NCBI GenBank assembly: GCA_013812485.1
Contig: JACCTJ010000271.1
Span: 1-14,369 of the forward strand
Reading direction: 5' to 3'
DNA length: 14,369 nucleotides
Source: Thermoleophilaceae bacterium
GTDB taxonomy: Bacteria; Actinomycetota; Thermoleophilia; Solirubrobacterales; Thermoleophilaceae
Below are positions 1 through 6,767 of the stretch, piece by piece (within the stretch, counting starts at the first letter, position 1; each line of letters begins with the position of its first letter). The notes beneath the pieces were generated by a model, which did no database searches, had not been told where the DNA came from, and saw nothing but the letters and a program-made list of their open reading frames with translations. Made by a program: the position numbers and the translations under genes.

Positions 1-323
1 CTGTCAACGTCAAGCTCGCCGCCAGCGGGGGCTTCACCGCCGCGCGCGAGACCGTGCGGGCCGCCGCTGCCCACGGGCTCGAGCCATTTCTTTCGAGCAC
101 GTTCGACGGGCCCTGGGGTATCGCCGCCGCCCTCCAGCTGGCCGCCTCCGAGGACATCTCGCTGGCCTGCGGGCTGGCCACCCTCGAGCTCTTCGACGCT
201 GAGCTCGCCGACGCGCTCCCGCGGCCGACGGTCGGCCTGCTGGCGGTTCCCGAGGGACCGGGCCTAGGCGTCGCCGTCGACGAGGCGGCGCTGGCCGAGG
301 TGCTCGTCGAGGAACTCGAGTAG
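1..323 (+). CDS. menC: o-succinylbenzoate synthase, C-terminal part (5' end outside window)
   Basis: Enolase-superfamily enzyme that dehydrates SHCHC to o-succinylbenzoate, the fourth step of classical menaquinone synthesis, in the cytoplasm. The open frame enters the window at base 3 and ends at TAG 321-323, giving about 106 visible residues. Seen: VNVKLAASGG (Lys codon at 12-14, in the place of the second catalytic lysine of the family), then FLSSTFDGPWG, a GLATLELF segment and the tail PEGPGLGV, all typical of the barrel C-terminus of MenC. The GTG at base 54 is not a start, because the homologous frame continues upstream of it. The last 60 bases overlap menH on the other strand. Another enolase-superfamily member (dipeptide epimerase type) cannot be excluded from the fragment alone, but the adjoining menH, menD and menF make MenC much more likely. 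Confidence 0.83.
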   Translation, partial: VNVKLAASGGFTAARETVRAAAAHGLEPFLSSTFDGPWGIAAALQLAASEDISLACGLATLELFDAELADALPRPTVGLLAVPEGPGLGVAVDEAALAEVLVEELE

Positions 324-1034
324 GGCGGCGGCGAAGGCGTCGGGCCGCTCGAGGTGGGCGGCGTGGCCAGCGTCGGGGATGGTCGCGCAGCGGCCGCGCG
401 GCGCGGCAGCGGCCATGCGCTCCGCGGCGGCGGCGTAGCGGGGATCTCGCTGGCCTGCGAGGGCGAGGAGCGGCGTCTCCAGCGCCTCGAGGCGGTCCCA
501 CACCGGCTTCAGGACTCCCTGGCCGGCGCTGCGCAGAAGCTTGGCCAGGCGCGCCGGATCGTGGCCGAGGCGATCGGCCCGTTGGGCGACGACGAGCTCG
601 GGCACCTGTCCGGCCAGGGCCGGGATGCGTTCCCAGTAAGCGACGACGTCCTCGATCGCACTCGACTCCACCCAGGTTGCGAGCTCTTCGTCCGCGGCAC
701 GTCGCTGCGCCCGCTCCCGGGCGTCCTCGATCCCCGGAGTCGCTCCGAGCGTGACCAGCGCGCCGAAGCGCCCCGGATCGTCGGCGGCTCGCAGCGCCGC
801 GCGGAGCGCGAGCCGACCGCCCAGCGAGTAGCCGACGAGGGTCGCCCCTCGCCGTGTCGCGGCTTCGATCTCGACCAAACGCCCCTCGAGATCGTGCGCG
901 CGGTGCTCGAGGGCGTGGGCGCGGTAGCGTCGGCCGATGCGCACGAGCACCGGCTCCCACGACCGCGCCCCTTGCATGAAGCCCGGCACGAGCACGACGT
1001 CCGCCTCGCCCGCCTCGATAGCCATGCGGGCCAT
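264..1034 (-). CDS. menH: SHCHC synthase, alpha/beta hydrolase MenH
   Basis: Alpha/beta-hydrolase lyase that removes pyruvate from SEPHCHC, the MenD product, to give SHCHC, the MenC substrate. The protein has 256 residues from ATG 1034; an in-frame ATG at 1025 is an equally possible start, and GGGG a few bases upstream is the only Shine-Dalgarno candidate. Seen: the nucleophile elbow LVGYSLGGRLAL (Ser70), the acid in AGQRDPRY (Asp197) and the catalytic His in DAGHAAHLERP (His224), in the order and context of E. coli MenH. Odd: the usual HGF of the oxyanion-hole loop reads PGF (residues 17-19). The gene overlaps menC by 60 bases at its 3' end and starts 15 bases from menD, so its promoter must lie inside menD coding sequence or be missing a leader. 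The length is normal for the family. The MenH assignment over a generic hydrolase rests on the motifs plus the neighbours. Confidence 0.87.
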   Translation of the reverse strand: MARMAIEAGEADVVLVPGFMQGARSWEPVLVRIGRRYRAHALEHRAHDLEGRLVEIEAATRRGATLVGYSLGGRLALRAALRAADDPGRFGALVTLGATPGIEDARERAQRRAADEELATWVESSAIEDVVAYWERIPALAGQVPELVVAQRADRLGHDPARLAKLLRSAGQGVLKPVWDRLEALETPLLALAGQRDPRYAAAAERMAAAAPRGRCATIPDAGHAAHLERPDAFAAALLEFLDEHLGQRRLVDGDA

Positions 1035-1049
1035 GATCCCCGTCGGCGC

Positions 1050-2768
1050 GTGAGAGCGATCAACCGCACCTACGCGCCGATCGAGGCCATGCTCGACGAG
1101 CTGGCCCGCTGCGGGGTCGAGCACGCCGTCGCCTGCCCCGGCTCCCGCAACGCCCCGATCCTGCTGAGCCTGGCCGCCGAGAGCCGGATCCGCACCTGGT
1201 CGGTGCTCGACGAGCGCTCGGCCGGCTTTCTCGCGCTGGGGATCGCCAAGACAAGCGGGCGGCCGGTCGTCCTCACCTGCACCTCCGGCACCGCCGCGGC
1301 CAACTTCCTGCCGGCGATCGCCGAGGCCCGCGAGTCGCGAGTGCCGCTTATCGTCCTCACCGCCGACCGCCCGCCGGAGCTGCGCGAGGTCGGCGCCGGC
1401 CAGTCGATCGACCAGGTCAAGCTCTACGGGTCGGCGGCCAAGTGGTTCGTGGAGGTCGGCAACCTCGAGCCGGGCCGCGAGAGCGCGGTGCACCACCGCG
1501 CCCTGGCCTGCCGCGCGTGGGCCACCGCGGCGGGCGGACGACCGGGCGTCGTCCACCTCAACCTGCCGCTGCGTGAGCCGCTCGCACCGGTGGAGGAGGA
1601 GCTCGACGCGGAGACCTGGCAGGGGCGCGCCGACGGCCAGCCCTGGGTGACGCTCGACGAGTACCCGCCGAGCCTTGTGGACCCCCCTGATCTCGCGGAG
1701 GAGCTCGCCCAGGTCGGCCGCGGGGCGATCGTCTGCGGAGCGGGTGGAGGTGAGGTCCGGACGTCCGCCGCTTGGGTCGCCAGGCTTCTCGGTTGGCCCT
1801 TGCTCGCCGAACCGACGTCCGGAGCTCGCTGCGGTGATCACGATCGATCGCAGGTCATCGCGCACTACGACGCTCTCCTGCGAGCACCGGCGTGGGCAGC
1901 GGCGCATCGACCCGAGCTTGTGCTCCGGATCGGGGACACGCCGACCTCCAAGTCCCTGCGCACCTTGCTCTCCGAGACGCGGCAGGTCCTCGTAGACCCG
2001 TACGCCGGCTGGCACGAGCCGACGCGAGCGGCCGAACGGGTGCTGGTGGCGGATCCGGATGCGCTTTGCCGAGAGGTCGGCGCAACGCTCCAGCGGATGC
2101 CGCCGCCCAACCGCGACTGGCTCGACTCGTGGCTAGGCGCCGACGCGCTGGTGCCCCCCGCGTTGACTGCCCAGCCCGATCCCTTCGAGCCGAAGGTCTA
2201 CGCCGCCCTCGCCGAGGCGCTGCCCGACGACGCCCTCGTCTGGGTCAGCTCCTCGATGCCGATCCGCGACGTCGAGACCTTCTTCCCCTCGACGAAGAAG
2301 CCGATCCACTTCCTCTCCAACCGCGGGGCCAACGGCATCGACGGGGTCGTCTCCTCGGCGCTCGGCGCGGCCGCAGCAAGCGACGGGCACGCCTACCTCC
2401 TGATCGGAGAGCTCGCCCTCCTCCACGACGTCGGCGCCCTGCTGGCCGCGAGGCGCCTCGGACTCGAGCTGACCATCGTCTGCGTCAACAACGGCGGAGG
2501 CGGGATCTTCGACTTCCTTCCCGTGGCCGAGCACGCCGACGCGGAGGCCTACGAGCGGCTCGTGGCCACGCCGAGCGGAATTGATCTCGGCCAGCTCGCC
2601 CACGGCATCGGGCTGCGCCACGTGCTCGGCGCGACCCCCGAGGAGCTGCGCGCCGCGATCGCCGAGCCGGGGCTGGTCGAGGTCCGGACCGATCGGGCCC
2701 TCAGCGTCGAGCGCCACCGGGAGCTGTTCAAACGCGTCGCCCGCGAGCTCGAAGCCCGCGTGCCCTGA
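1050..2768 (+). CDS. menD: SEPHCHC synthase MenD (2-succinyl-5-enolpyruvyl-6-hydroxy-3-cyclohexene-1-carboxylate synthase)
   Basis: Thiamine-diphosphate enzyme that joins 2-oxoglutarate-derived succinic semialdehyde to isochorismate, making SEPHCHC. The 572 residues are within the family range. The start is GTG 1050: the VRAINRTYAPIEAMLDEL segment aligns with the MenD N-terminus, and this start puts the ThDP-activating glutamate at residue 55 (LDERSAGF), the number used in E. coli. Seen in order: CPGSRNAPI (isochorismate pocket), CTSGTAAANF, TADRPPEL, SSSMPIRD, SNRGANGIDGVVSSALG and the metal/ThDP segment LIGELALLHD...VNNGGGGIFDFLP. The last carries Glu454 where the canonical GD motif has Asp. 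The frame stays open upstream to base 354, but that stretch is the antisense of menH. No convincing Shine-Dalgarno was found. It converges on menF with 19 bases between stops. It could be cotranscribed with menC through the intervening menH. Confidence 0.95.
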   Translation: MRAINRTYAPIEAMLDELARCGVEHAVACPGSRNAPILLSLAAESRIRTWSVLDERSAGFLALGIAKTSGRPVVLTCTSGTAAANFLPAIAEARESRVPLIVLTADRPPELREVGAGQSIDQVKLYGSAAKWFVEVGNLEPGRESAVHHRALACRAWATAAGGRPGVVHLNLPLREPLAPVEEELDAETWQGRADGQPWVTLDEYPPSLVDPPDLAEELAQVGRGAIVCGAGGGEVRTSAAWVARLLGWPLLAEPTSGARCGDHDRSQVIAHYDALLRAPAWAAAHRPELVLRIGDTPTSKSLRTLLSETRQVLVDPYAGWHEPTRAAERVLVADPDALCREVGATLQRMPPPNRDWLDSWLGADALVPPALTAQPDPFEPKVYAALAEALPDDALVWVSSSMPIRDVETFFPSTKKPIHFLSNRGANGIDGVVSSALGAAAASDGHAYLLIGELALLHDVGALLAARRLGLELTIVCVNNGGGGIFDFLPVAEHADAEAYERLVATPSGIDLGQLAHGIGLRHVLGATPEELRAAIAEPGLVEVRTDRALSVERHRELFKRVARELEARVP

Positions 2769-2791
2769 GCGCGCCGAGGTACGTCGCTCAG
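2765..2791. terminator. inverted repeat between convergent menD and menF, candidate bidirectional terminator
   Basis: Perfect 7-base arms CTGAGCG (2765-2771) and CGCTCAG (2785-2791) enclose a 13-base loop. The left arm contains the menD TGA and the right arm contains the complement of the menF TGA, so both stop codons are in the stem. No T-run follows on either strand, so intrinsic termination would be of the tail-less kind sometimes proposed for high-GC actinobacteria. The symmetry is seen; the function is inferred. Confidence 0.45.
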
Positions 2792-4290
2792 CTCAGGAGC
2801 GGCAGCAGCGCCCCGAGCTTGACCTCGGTCTCGGCCAGTTCCTCGGCCGGGACGGAATCGCGCACGATCCCGTCGCCGGCGTAGAGGTGGGCCACCCGGC
2901 CCCGCAGCAGGCCGCAGCGCAGCGCGACGCACATCTCACCGTCCTCCTCGAGATCGGTCCAGCCGACGGGGCCCGCGTACCAGCCGCGGTCGAGGCCTTC
3001 GAGCTCGGGGATCAGCCCCTGGGCCCGCTCCCAGGGCTCGCCACCGACGGCCGGCGTCGGGTGTAGGAGGCCGGCGAGCTCGAGCGTTGAGCGCGGGTTG
3101 GCGAGCTGCGCGCGGATCGGCGTGGCGAGGTGCTGGACGTTCTGGACGCGCACAAGCACGGGCTCCTCCGCCGGCGCCACCCACACGCTCACGCTCTCGA
3201 GCCGCTGCTCGATCCGCCGCGTGACGATCGCCTGCTCCGAGCGATTCTTCGCGCTCGAGAGGAGCTGCTCACCGAGATGGCGATCGACCGCCGGGTCGGC
3301 GCTGCGGCGGGTCGTCCCGGCGAGGGCCACGGTCTGCACGCGCGCGCCCTCGCGGCGCACGAGCAGCTCCGGGCTCGCCCCGACGAACGCCAGCTCCGGC
3401 GTTCCCACCAGGTAGCAGTAGCAACTCGGGAAGGCGGTGCGCAGCCCGTCGAAGAGCGCGCCGGGATCATGGTCGCGCGGCCCGTGCACGCGAACCTCCC
3501 GAGCGAGCACGACCTTCTCGAGCTTCCCGGCGCGGATGCGCTCGACCGCGCGGGCGACGGCCCCCTCGTAGTGCTCCGGCGGGGCGGCCCCGGAGATCCG
3601 AGGGCTCTCCACCGGGTCGGGATCGAAGAGCGGCATCTCCGCGGCGGGCGAGAGCGTCCCCAACCGTCGCTCGAGGCGCTCGACGATGGCCTGCGGGGCC
3701 TCATCGCCCTCGACCACGGCGGTCAGCGTGGCCCGCGCCTGGCTCTGGCAGCGGGCGAGGGCGAGCTCCGGGAGGACGAGCTGGGCCGGGGCGAGCGACG
3801 ACCACTCCGGCGTGGCCCCGCCGTCGGGCGCGAAGGCGAAGCCCCCGACGAACACCGGCCCCGAGCCCGGAGGCGCGTCCGGATCGCCCGCAGGGTCGTC
3901 GCGCTCGGCGTCGCTACCGAGAGCGCGGGAGCGCGCAGCCGCCTGCTCGAAGCGGCGGGGACCGCGTGCCTCGATAGCCGCGGCCGAGCCGAGCGTGGCG
4001 AGCCCGAAGCCGCCCCGCTCCGGCTGCTCGAGGCAGAAGAAGGCGTCGTCGGGGCGCCGGGCCCGCAGCACCACCGCCGACAGGTCGATTCGGGGATCGA
4101 TCGAGACGGAGACGCTGGCGATCACGGGGTGCCGCTCGCGCCGAGCCCGGCGTAGGGCCCGCTCGATCCTCCGCTCGAGCGCCGCGCGGCTGGCCCGGTT
4201 CAGGCCGAGGAGAACTCCATCATCTCTCCCCCGTGGCCGAGCGACGGCCTCCTGGGCGATCGCCGCCTCGGGAGGTCCGGCGCGGGCCAC
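2788..4290 (-). CDS. menF: isochorismate synthase
   Basis: Converts chorismate to isochorismate, the committed step into menaquinone synthesis and the MenD substrate. The 500-residue protein has the chorismate-binding domain in its second half (about residues 236-495). Seen: GKLEKVVLAREV (Lys259, aligning with the general base of MenF/EntC), GASPELLV, LAGTTRR, SSAKNRSEQ, LHPTPAVGG (His410), DRGWYAGPVGW and GDGIVRDS followed by the ETEVK end motif, which together separate isochorismate synthase from anthranilate or aminodeoxychorismate synthase. Odd: the usual EH of the SAKxRxEH motif is EQ here (Gln353). The start is GTG 4290, whose G is also the last base of the ilvN TAG stop; no other in-frame ATG or GTG is available before the conserved region. 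Translational coupling to ilvN is therefore likely. A siderophore (EntC-type) role is possible in principle, but adjacency to menD and menC argues for menaquinone. Confidence 0.92.
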   Translation of the reverse strand: MARAGPPEAAIAQEAVARPRGRDDGVLLGLNRASRAALERRIERALRRARRERHPVIASVSVSIDPRIDLSAVVLRARRPDDAFFCLEQPERGGFGLATLGSAAAIEARGPRRFEQAAARSRALGSDAERDDPAGDPDAPPGSGPVFVGGFAFAPDGGATPEWSSLAPAQLVLPELALARCQSQARATLTAVVEGDEAPQAIVERLERRLGTLSPAAEMPLFDPDPVESPRISGAAPPEHYEGAVARAVERIRAGKLEKVVLAREVRVHGPRDHDPGALFDGLRTAFPSCYCYLVGTPELAFVGASPELLVRREGARVQTVALAGTTRRSADPAVDRHLGEQLLSSAKNRSEQAIVTRRIEQRLESVSVWVAPAEEPVLVRVQNVQHLATPIRAQLANPRSTLELAGLLHPTPAVGGEPWERAQGLIPELEGLDRGWYAGPVGWTDLEEDGEMCVALRCGLLRGRVAHLYAGDGIVRDSVPAEELAETEVKLGALLPLLS

Positions 4291-4850
4291 TACGTCGTCG
4301 AGCGCCCGCGCGCCACAGCGATCTCCCCCGTCCTGACCATCTCGATCAACCCGTAGGGCCGCACGAGCTCCTCGAACGCCTCGATCTTGTCGTCCGTTCC
4401 CGTGACCTCCACCGTCAGCGAGCGCTTCGAGACGTCGATCACGTTGCCGCGGAAGATCTCGGCGAACTGCAGGATCTGCCCGCGGGCCTCGCCCTCGGCC
4501 GCGAGCTTGAAGAGCGCGAGCTCGCGCGCGGCCGTCTCGCTCGGCTCGAGGTCGCGGATCTTGAGCACGTTGACCAGCTTGTGCAGCTGCTTGGTCACCT
4601 GGTCGATCGGGTGGCGCGCGCCGTCGACGGTCAGCGTGATCCGCGAGATGCGGCCGTCGTCGGTCGGGCCGACCGCCAGCGTGTCGATGTTGAAGCCGCG
4701 GCGCGAGAACAGGCCCGCGATCCGCGCGAGCACGCCGGGCTTGTTCTCGACGAGGATCGAGAGGATGTGGCGGCGGCCGGTGTGGCGGCTGGCGGGAAGC
4801 CGGAGCTCGTCCAGGTCGAGGACCGCCCCCGGTGCGATGTCCTCACCCAT
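4290..4850 (-). CDS. ilvN: acetolactate synthase regulatory (small) subunit IlvN
   Basis: Small subunit of acetohydroxyacid synthase; it stimulates the IlvB catalytic subunit and binds the feedback inhibitor valine. The 186 residues comprise an N-terminal ACT domain at about 28-102 (HILSILVENKPGVLARIAGL, GFNIDTLAVG, ISRITLTVDG, LVNVLKIRDL) and a C-terminal domain at about 105-180 (ARELALFKLA, RGNVIDVSKRSLTVEVTG, GLIEMVRTGEIAVARG). I chose ATG 4850 rather than GTG 4877 because AGGAG lies 7 bases before the ATG. That ribosome site is the core of a short palindrome (GCAGGA-C-TCCTGC, 4852-4864 on the plus strand). The roughly 25 residues before the ACT domain are a little longer than in E. coli IlvH. 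The stop overlaps the menF start by one base. Confidence 0.95.
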   Translation of the reverse strand: MGEDIAPGAVLDLDELRLPASRHTGRRHILSILVENKPGVLARIAGLFSRRGFNIDTLAVGPTDDGRISRITLTVDGARHPIDQVTKQLHKLVNVLKIRDLEPSETAARELALFKLAAEGEARGQILQFAEIFRGNVIDVSKRSLTVEVTGTDDKIEAFEELVRPYGLIEMVRTGEIAVARGRSTT

Positions 4851-4875
4851 GGCAGGACTCCTGCAAAGCTTCGTC

Positions 4876-4914
4876 ACCCGGCGTCATCGGGTCTCGCCTT
4901 GCCCCAGCAAGGCG
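4876..4914 (-). promoter_or_regulatory. tandem hairpins in the ilvB-ilvN intercistronic gap
   Basis: The 117-base gap between ilvB and ilvN is large for this compact operon. It contains a perfect 8-bp stem, CGCCTTGC/GCAAGGCG (4895-4902 and 4907-4914) with a 4-base loop, and nearer ilvN a second 5-bp stem, ACCCG/CGGGT (4876-4880 and 4888-4892). No T-run follows and no ORF is credible here. Possible roles, all inferred: an mRNA-stability or processing element setting the IlvB:IlvN ratio, or a partial terminator affecting ilvN-menF. Confidence 0.5.
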
Positions 4915-4967
4915 TCGACCCTGCTTCCTTGGCTGACTCGCTTTTCGGAGCCTGCCCGACGCGCTGT

Positions 4968-6644
4968 TCATCCCACCATGTCCCGGGCCGCTTTCCCTGC
5001 CGGGATCATCGGGTAGCAGTTCTCTTCCTTGGTCACCTGGACGTCCACCAAAACGGGCCCGTCTGTAGTCAGAGCCGTTTTCATGACGTCGACGAGCTCA
5101 CCCTTGTCGGTTGCGCGCATGCCGCTCGCCCCGTAGGCCTCGGCCAGCTTGACCCAGTCGGGCACCCGACCCATGTCGACGCCCGAGTAGCGGCGGTCCC
5201 AGAAGAGCTCCTGCCACTGGCGGACCATGCCCAGGTAGAAGTTGTTCATCAGGAAGATCTTGACCGGGATGTTCTCGGTGACACACGTCGCGAGCTCCTG
5301 GATGTTCATCTGCAGCGAGCCGTCGCCGGCCAGGCAGACCACGGTCTGGTCCGGGCACGCGACCTGAGCGCCCATCGCCGACGGTAGGCCGAAGCCCATC
5401 GTCCCGAGCCCGCCCGAGTTGATCCACCGTCGGGGCTCCGGGAAGTCGTAGTACTGCGCGCACCACATCTGGTGCTGGCCGACGTCGGAGGTGACGATGG
5501 CCTCGCCGCCGGTGGCCTCGTACATGGCCTCGATCATGTACTGGGGCTTGATCTCCGAGTCCTCCGAGTCCTCGTAGCCGAGCGGGTGCTTCTCGCGCCA
5601 GCCGGCGATCCGCTCCCACCAGCCGTCGAGGCGCGAGCGCTCGGCCCCGAGCGCGCGGTACTCGCGCACGAGCTTCGTGAGGATGCGCTTGGCGTCGCCG
5701 ACGATCGGGATGTGGGCCGGGACGTTCTTGGAGATCTCGGCCGGGTCGACGTCGATATGGATGAACTTGGCCCGCGGCGCGAACTCCGAGAGCTTGCCGG
5801 TGATGCGGTCGTCGAAGCGGGCCCCGATGGCGCAGATCAGGTCCGCCTCGTCCATGGCGTAGTTGGCCGAGCGCGTGCCGTGCATGCCGAGCATGCCGAG
5901 CCACTGGTCGTGCGGCGCCGGGAAGGCCCCCAGGCCCATGACCGTGCAGGTGACGGGGAAGCGGTCTGACAGGCAGAGCTCGGTCAGCTCCTTCGAGGCG
6001 TTGGCGTTGACGACCCCACCGCCGGCGTAGATGACCGGCCGGCGCGCGTTGGCGAGCGCCTTGGCGGCGAGCTTGATCTGCTTCGCGTTGCCCTCGAGCG
6101 TGGGCTGGTAGCCGGGCAGGCTGACCGAGTCGACCGGCTCGTAGTCGATATCGGCGCGCGAGAGGTCCTGAGGAACGTCGATCAGCACGGGGCCCGGGCG
6201 GCCGGTACTGGCGATGTGGAAGGCCTCCGAGATCGCCTTCGGGATGTCGCGCGGGTCCTGGATGAGGATCGAGTGCTTGACCACGGGCAGGGTGATGCCG
6301 GTGGTGTCGGCCTCCTGGAAGCCGTCGGTGCCGATCAGGTCGGACCGCACCTGCCCGGTGATGAACACGGTGGGCACAGAGTCGAGCATCGCGTCGGCGA
6401 TCGGGGTGACGAGGTTGGTGGCCCCGGGGCCGCTCGTGGCGAGGGCGACGCCCACGCGGCCGCTCGCCTTGGCGTAGCCCTCGGCCGCATGTCCCGCCCC
6501 CGCCTCGTGGCGGCAGAGGACGTGGCGCAGGCCGCCGTCGTAGAGGGCGTCGTAGGTAGGCAGGTTGGCACCCCCCGGGAGGCCGAATACCGTGTCGACG
6601 CCCTCGGCCTTGAGGCACTCGACGATGGCATCGACAGCTCGCAT
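4968..6644 (-). CDS. ilvB: acetolactate synthase catalytic (large) subunit IlvB
   Basis: ThDP-, FAD- and Mg-dependent acetohydroxyacid synthase; condenses pyruvate with pyruvate or 2-ketobutyrate in the first common step of valine, leucine and isoleucine synthesis. The 558-residue protein is full length with the three ThDP-family domains. Seen: FGLPGG, CRHEAGAGHAAEGYA (catalytic Glu47), ATSGPGATNLVT, GTDGFQEAD, ASTGRPGPVLIDVPQD, IGARFDDRITG and the metal/ThDP motif AGDGS (Asp441) to MNNFYLGMVRQWQ (Asn467-Asn468). Trp in VRQWQ matches the conserved herbicide-site tryptophan; the residue after GQV, proline in plant enzymes, is Arg. The ATG at 6644 has AAGGAG eight bases upstream, a strong ribosome site. 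It heads the ilvB-ilvN-menF transcript and is divergent from the SMR gene. Confidence 0.97.
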   Translation of the reverse strand: MRAVDAIVECLKAEGVDTVFGLPGGANLPTYDALYDGGLRHVLCRHEAGAGHAAEGYAKASGRVGVALATSGPGATNLVTPIADAMLDSVPTVFITGQVRSDLIGTDGFQEADTTGITLPVVKHSILIQDPRDIPKAISEAFHIASTGRPGPVLIDVPQDLSRADIDYEPVDSVSLPGYQPTLEGNAKQIKLAAKALANARRPVIYAGGGVVNANASKELTELCLSDRFPVTCTVMGLGAFPAPHDQWLGMLGMHGTRSANYAMDEADLICAIGARFDDRITGKLSEFAPRAKFIHIDVDPAEISKNVPAHIPIVGDAKRILTKLVREYRALGAERSRLDGWWERIAGWREKHPLGYEDSEDSEIKPQYMIEAMYEATGGEAIVTSDVGQHQMWCAQYYDFPEPRRWINSGGLGTMGFGLPSAMGAQVACPDQTVVCLAGDGSLQMNIQELATCVTENIPVKIFLMNNFYLGMVRQWQELFWDRRYSGVDMGRVPDWVKLAEAYGASGMRATDKGELVDVMKTALTTDGPVLVDVQVTKEENCYPMIPAGKAARDMVG

Positions 6645-6767
6645 GTGACTTGCTCCTTCTGAGACGGCGGGTGGACTGCGCGCCGGACGCGCGCCCGCGC
6701 GCGAGGAGCGAAAACTCTAGCACCGGCCCGAGGTCGAGCGGGTGCAGCGCGCCGTTAGCCTGGGCCC
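6645..6767. promoter_or_regulatory. divergent promoter region, ilvB (-) and SMR transporter (+)
   Basis: This 123-base gap must hold both promoters. On the plus strand TAGCCT (6756-6761) lies exactly six bases before GTG 6768, the geometry of a leaderless actinobacterial promoter (TANNNT -10, transcription starting at or next to the start codon); no clear -35 is seen. On the minus strand TGCTAGAGT gives a possible extended -10 (6719-6714), which would leave an ilvB leader of about 60 bases. That leader contains overlapping GC-only stems: 6678-6682 can pair with 6688-6692, while 6688-6692 can instead pair with 6697-6701. There is no room for a leader peptide rich in Val, Leu or Ile. Confidence 0.5.

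Noticed and set aside
34..960. Arg/Pro-rich minus-strand frame opposite menC/menH, and similar frames throughout
   Set aside because: Arg-, Pro- and Ala-rich low-complexity translations without domains are the expected shadow of GC-rich genes in other frames.
354..1049. N-terminal extension of MenD (open frame of 804 codons from base 354)
   Set aside because: The extra 232 codons are the antisense of menH, which has a full catalytic triad. The MenD homology begins at GTG 1050 and the Glu55 numbering fits that start.
6645..6720. Leader-peptide attenuator or T-box upstream of ilvB
   Set aside because: The probable leader is only about 60 bases, contains no short ORF rich in Val, Leu or Ile, and has no T-box-like element. 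Only GC-rich stems are visible.
6645..6767. Guanidine riboswitch controlling the SMR gene
   Set aside because: The -10 is six bases from the start codon, leaving no transcribed leader, and no recognisable riboswitch core was seen.
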